A program made the translations under genes and the position numbers. From assembly GCA_011523485.1 (NCBI GenBank), contig WTGR01000392.1, positions 1 through 7,283 on the forward strand: a stretch of DNA of 7,283 bases. The letters are read 5' to 3'. Numbering within the stretch: the stretch's first letter is position 1; every line of letters begins with the position of its first letter. Positions 4,855 to 7,283 of this stretch are shown piece after piece. Source of the DNA: Acidobacteriota bacterium (GTDB taxonomy: Bacteria; Acidobacteriota; Vicinamibacteria; Vicinamibacterales; UBA8438). Below the pieces are notes generated by a model that saw only the letters and a list, made by a program, of their open reading frames with translations, made no database searches and had not been told where the DNA came from.

Positions 4855-6513
4855 GTGTCAGACAAGAAACGACGGCGCCGCCTCCTGGCGCTGGCCGCCA
4901 TCTTGGGCCTGTGGGCGGGGCCGGCATCCGCGCAGGACGACGACACGCGGCCGGCCGGCGTGACGTTGCTGGGCGATACGGGCTTGTGGTTCGTCCCGAC
5001 CGCCGAGGTCGTCCGCGACGGCGGGGTCGCCGCCAGCGGCCACCTCGCCACGTTCAACCGGCAACAGGGCCTGACGGCGATTCAGTCGATGGCCGGGACG
5101 TTCGCGTTCGGTGTCCGGGATCGCGTCGAGGTCTTCGGATCGGTCCCCTTCCTCACGCGCATCGACCGGGACGTCCGGCCGCTGTTCCGACCGGACAACC
5201 CGCCCGTCGGCGGCGTGCTGCCGGACTTCCCGTTCGCCAGGCGGTACTTCAGCGGCAACGCCATGGGCGACGTCTTCGTCGGCGCGAAGGTGAATCTGGC
5301 GACGGAACGGACCCGATCCCCGGTCGCGTTCGCAGTGCGCGGCTGGGGTCGACTGCCGACCGGCGACGAGGACGCCGGCACGACGGCCGGCGCGCCCGCC
5401 GGGGCCGTCGGCCTCGTCCTGAGCAAGAACCTGGGCGTCGCCGAGGTCGGCGCGAACGCCGATGTCGTGCTGCGCGGCGACCCGGCCGGCATCGACGTGC
5501 CCAATGGTCTGTGGTGGGGAGTCGGCCTGGGCGTCCCGGTTCACGGACCGGTGCGGGCTTTCGGCGAGCTGCTCGGCCGGGCCGGGCTGGGTGACGCGAC
5601 GAGGCTGAGCGAACCGCTCGTGGCGGCGGACGGCAGCCTGAGCGGACTCTCGTCGTCCAACCGGAACGCCATCGACGTCATCGTCGGCGCGCAGTTCCAG
5701 GTCCGGGGCGTGTCCGCCGGGGCAGGTCTGAGCTGGGCCGCGCGCCACGTCGGGCGCCCCGCGGTCGGTCAGTTGAAGCCCGCCGCCGACCGGCTGGGAT
5801 TCCTCCTGCGGGTGAGCTACCACCCGGGCGTCCGCGTCTACACGCCGCCGCCACCGCCGCCGCCGCCACCGCCGCCGCCGGCGAACCGTCCACCGGTCGT
5901 CACCGTCTCCTGCGACCCGTGCGAGGTGGAGTTCGGGGACGAAGTCCGGCTGCGGGCGGACGCCTCGGACCCGGACGGCGATCCTCTGGCCTTTCGCTGG
6001 AGCGCGCCCGCCGGCAACTTCATCGACGCCACCGACCGGGCCACGACACGCTGGCGGGCGCCGGCGCAGGAGGGCCCGGTCCCGATCACGGCGACGGTTA
6101 CCGACGGCAGAGGCGGCTCGGCGTCCGACTCGGCCACGGTGCTCGTCGATGCCCCGCCGCCGCCGCCGAGACGCGAGTTCGTGTTCGAGGACATCCACTT
6201 CGACTTCGACCGCTACAGCCTGCGTCCGGGCGCCGCGCGCGTGCTCGACGAGGTCGTCGCGGCGCTCGCGGAGGATCCGGATCTCGGGATTCAGATCGAA
6301 GGGCACACGTGCAACATCGGCACCAACGAGTACAACCTCGCTCTCGGCGACCGGCGGGCCTCCTCGGTGCAGCAGTACCTGACCGACCGCGGCGTATCGG
6401 CCGCGCGCCTGCAGACGATCAGCTACGGCGAGGAGCGGCCGGCGCACGACAACGTCCGCGAGGAGACGCGCCGCCTGAACCGCCGCGCCGCCCTCGTGGT
6501 GCGCATGCAGTAG
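4855..6513 (+). CDS. OmpA-family outer-membrane protein: beta-barrel, poly-Pro linker, PKD/Ig-like domain, OmpA domain
   Basis: The 552-residue product appears to tie the outer membrane to peptidoglycan. A signal peptide covers residues 1-26 (basic KKRRRR, hydrophobic core, cleavage after PASA). Residues 27 to about 325 alternate polar and hydrophobic residues and are rich in Gly and aromatics, as in a barrel (GVTLLGDTGLWFVPTAE near the start, LGFLLRVSYHPG at the end). Twelve prolines (331-342) lead to a PKD/Ig-like domain (about 344-430) with DASDPDGDPLAFRW and Cys353/Cys356. Five more prolines (434-438) precede the OmpA C-terminal domain (441-552; IHFDFDRYSLRPGA, IEGHT, YNLALGDRRA, ISYGEERP). 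Of the two residues that hold diaminopimelate in E. coli OmpA, the Arg is present (Arg501) but the Asp is replaced by Cys486. The gene begins 114 bases after tatC and ends six bases from convergent proS. The OmpA domain is certain; the barrel assignment is inferred from residue pattern. Confidence 0.9.
   Translation: MSDKKRRRRLLALAAILGLWAGPASAQDDDTRPAGVTLLGDTGLWFVPTAEVVRDGGVAASGHLATFNRQQGLTAIQSMAGTFAFGVRDRVEVFGSVPFLTRIDRDVRPLFRPDNPPVGGVLPDFPFARRYFSGNAMGDVFVGAKVNLATERTRSPVAFAVRGWGRLPTGDEDAGTTAGAPAGAVGLVLSKNLGVAEVGANADVVLRGDPAGIDVPNGLWWGVGLGVPVHGPVRAFGELLGRAGLGDATRLSEPLVAADGSLSGLSSSNRNAIDVIVGAQFQVRGVSAGAGLSWAARHVGRPAVGQLKPAADRLGFLLRVSYHPGVRVYTPPPPPPPPPPPPANRPPVVTVSCDPCEVEFGDEVRLRADASDPDGDPLAFRWSAPAGNFIDATDRATTRWRAPAQEGPVPITATVTDGRGGSASDSATVLVDAPPPPPRREFVFEDIHFDFDRYSLRPGAARVLDEVVAALAEDPDLGIQIEGHTCNIGTNEYNLALGDRRASSVQQYLTDRGVSAARLQTISYGEERPAHDNVREETRRLNRRAALVVRMQ
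5845..5880 (+). repeat. Proline-codon microsatellite (CCG/CCA) coding for twelve prolines
   Basis: Twelve consecutive proline codons, ten CCG and two CCA, form a near-perfect trinucleotide repeat inside the OmpA-family gene. It encodes the rigid linker between the barrel and the PKD-like domain. A shorter run of five CCG codons (6154-6168) precedes the OmpA domain. Such tracts are prone to slippage in units of one codon, so linker length could vary between strains, and ribosomes usually need elongation factor P to pass long proline runs. Confidence 0.85.
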
Positions 6514-6519
6514 CCCGAT

Positions 6520-7283
6520 TCAGTACGCCTTGGCGAAGTAGGCGTCGGTCAGCCCCGGCTGGCCGCAACGCACGCAGGCGCCGGTCGCCGGGGGCAGGTC
6601 GAACGCCAGGTTGCGGATGGTGGCCTGCGTGTCCGCCTTGATCCGCGCCTCGCACTCGGCGGATCCGCACCACGGGGCGACTACGAATCCGGGCCGGCCC
6701 TCGAAGGCGCGCCGGAAATCGTCGCTCGACGCGGTCCGAACGGTGTGGCTGTCGCGAAACGCCAACGCGCGGTCGTAGAGCGCGGTCTGCACGGCGTCGA
6801 GCAGGTCCGTCACACGCCCCTCGAGTCCCTCCATCGGCGCCGTGAGCTTCTCGCGGGTGTCGCGGCGCGCCAGCAGGACCTGCTGCCGCTCGATGTCCCG
6901 GGGACCGATCTCCAGCCGCAACGGCACGCCCCGCATCTCCCACTCGGCGAACTTCCAGCCCGGCTTGTATTCTTCCCGGTCGTCCAGCATGACCCGCACG
7001 CCGGCCCGTCTCAGGGCCGCCGCGATGTCCTGGGCGCGCGGAAGCACGGTCGCGCGCCAGTCGCCCCGCGGGATGGGCACGATGACGACCTGGTGCGGAG
7101 CGATGCGGGGCGGCAGGATCAGGCCGCTGTCGTCGCCATGGACCATGATGACGCCGCCGATCAGACGCGTGGTCATGCCCCAGGAGGTCTGCCAGACGTA
7201 CTGCACGGACTTGTCGCGGGCCTGGAACGTGATGTCGAACACCTTCGCGAAGTTCTGGCCGAGATGGTGGGAGGTCCCGGCCT
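6520..7283 (-). CDS. proS: Prolyl-tRNA synthetase, eukaryote/archaeon-type, C-terminal part (start outside the window)
   Basis: This class II synthetase charges tRNA-Pro with proline. The visible 253 residues begin within the catalytic domain with AGTSHHLGQNFAKVFDITFQ, the proline-binding GTSH loop, followed by motif 3 (WGMTTRLIGGVIMVHGDD) with its ATP-binding Arg. The anticodon-binding domain follows (HQVVIVPI, RAQDIAAALRRAGVRVMLDD, YKPGWKFAEWEMRGVPLRLEIGPRD). A C-terminal zinc-binding domain has CGSAEC and CVRC cysteine pairs, and the protein ends in AYFAKAY with a terminal Tyr. The short C-terminal zinc domain and terminal Tyr mark the eukaryote/archaeon type of ProRS, and the text from GTSH to the anticodon domain fits that type. 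The frame remains open to the window edge, with an N-terminal catalytic portion missing. It converges on the OmpA-family gene, stop to stop, with six bases between them. Confidence 0.96.
   Translation of the reverse strand, partial: AGTSHHLGQNFAKVFDITFQARDKSVQYVWQTSWGMTTRLIGGVIMVHGDDSGLILPPRIAPHQVVIVPIPRGDWRATVLPRAQDIAAALRRAGVRVMLDDREEYKPGWKFAEWEMRGVPLRLEIGPRDIERQQVLLARRDTREKLTAPMEGLEGRVTDLLDAVQTALYDRALAFRDSHTVRTASSDDFRRAFEGRPGFVVAPWCGSAECEARIKADTQATIRNLAFDLPPATGACVRCGQPGLTDAYFAKAY

Noticed and set aside
4858..6447. A 529-codon minus-strand frame opposite the OmpA-family gene.
   Set aside because: It is a shadow of a gene with clear signal peptide and OmpA domain; its Arg-rich sequence includes runs that are just the complement of the proline codon repeat.
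6526..6545. Short inverted repeats (CGCC-TT-GGCG, and ACGCC/GGCGT) near the omp-proS junction as a bidirectional terminator.
   Set aside because: The stems are only four or five base pairs, lie within the proS coding end, and have no U-tract on either strand.

Overview
The window is GC-rich (roughly two thirds G+C by eye) bacterial chromosomal DNA, almost fully coding, with six protein genes on two strands. The gene set, the eukaryote/archaeon-type prolyl-tRNA synthetase, the S41 protease with a long C-terminal tail, and a TatA that carries both TatA and TatB hallmarks suggest an acidobacterium, perhaps of the Vicinamibacteria. That placement is an inference from general resemblance, not from a marker gene. 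I see no rRNA, tRNA, CRISPR array, insertion sequence, phage gene or integrase.

Layout from left to right. Positions 1-1332 (minus) hold the N-terminal 444 residues of the chromosome-organising ATPase SMC, with an unusual Gly/Asn/Pro-rich insert in its head domain. The next 219 bases hold a 19-codon upstream ORF whose stop overlaps the smc start (TGATG), and a strong hairpin just behind the preceding gene. Positions 1552-3171 (minus) encode a secreted or membrane-anchored S41 carboxyl-terminal processing protease with a PDZ domain and an intact Ser/Lys dyad. A 141-base divergent intergenic region follows, carrying a near-consensus sigma-70 type promoter for the plus strand. Positions 3313-4740 (plus) are tatA and tatC of the twin-arginine export system. 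Both have long Pro/Ala-rich disordered segments that abut at the gene junction. Positions 4855-6513 (plus) encode an outer-membrane protein with a signal peptide, probable beta-barrel, poly-proline linker, PKD/Ig-like domain and C-terminal OmpA peptidoglycan-binding domain. Positions 6520-7283 (minus) are the C-terminal third to half of prolyl-tRNA synthetase, ending six bases from the OmpA-family gene.

The middle genes share an envelope theme: folded-protein export (Tat), an outer-membrane/peptidoglycan tether, and a periplasmic processing protease. smc and proS are housekeeping genes flanking them. I found no convincing new defence or mobile system. The items most worth following up are the smc upstream peptide, the SMC head insert, the paired TatA/TatC low-complexity tails, and natural substitutions at functionally important positions in TatC (Gln for Glu) and in the OmpA domain (Cys for Asp).
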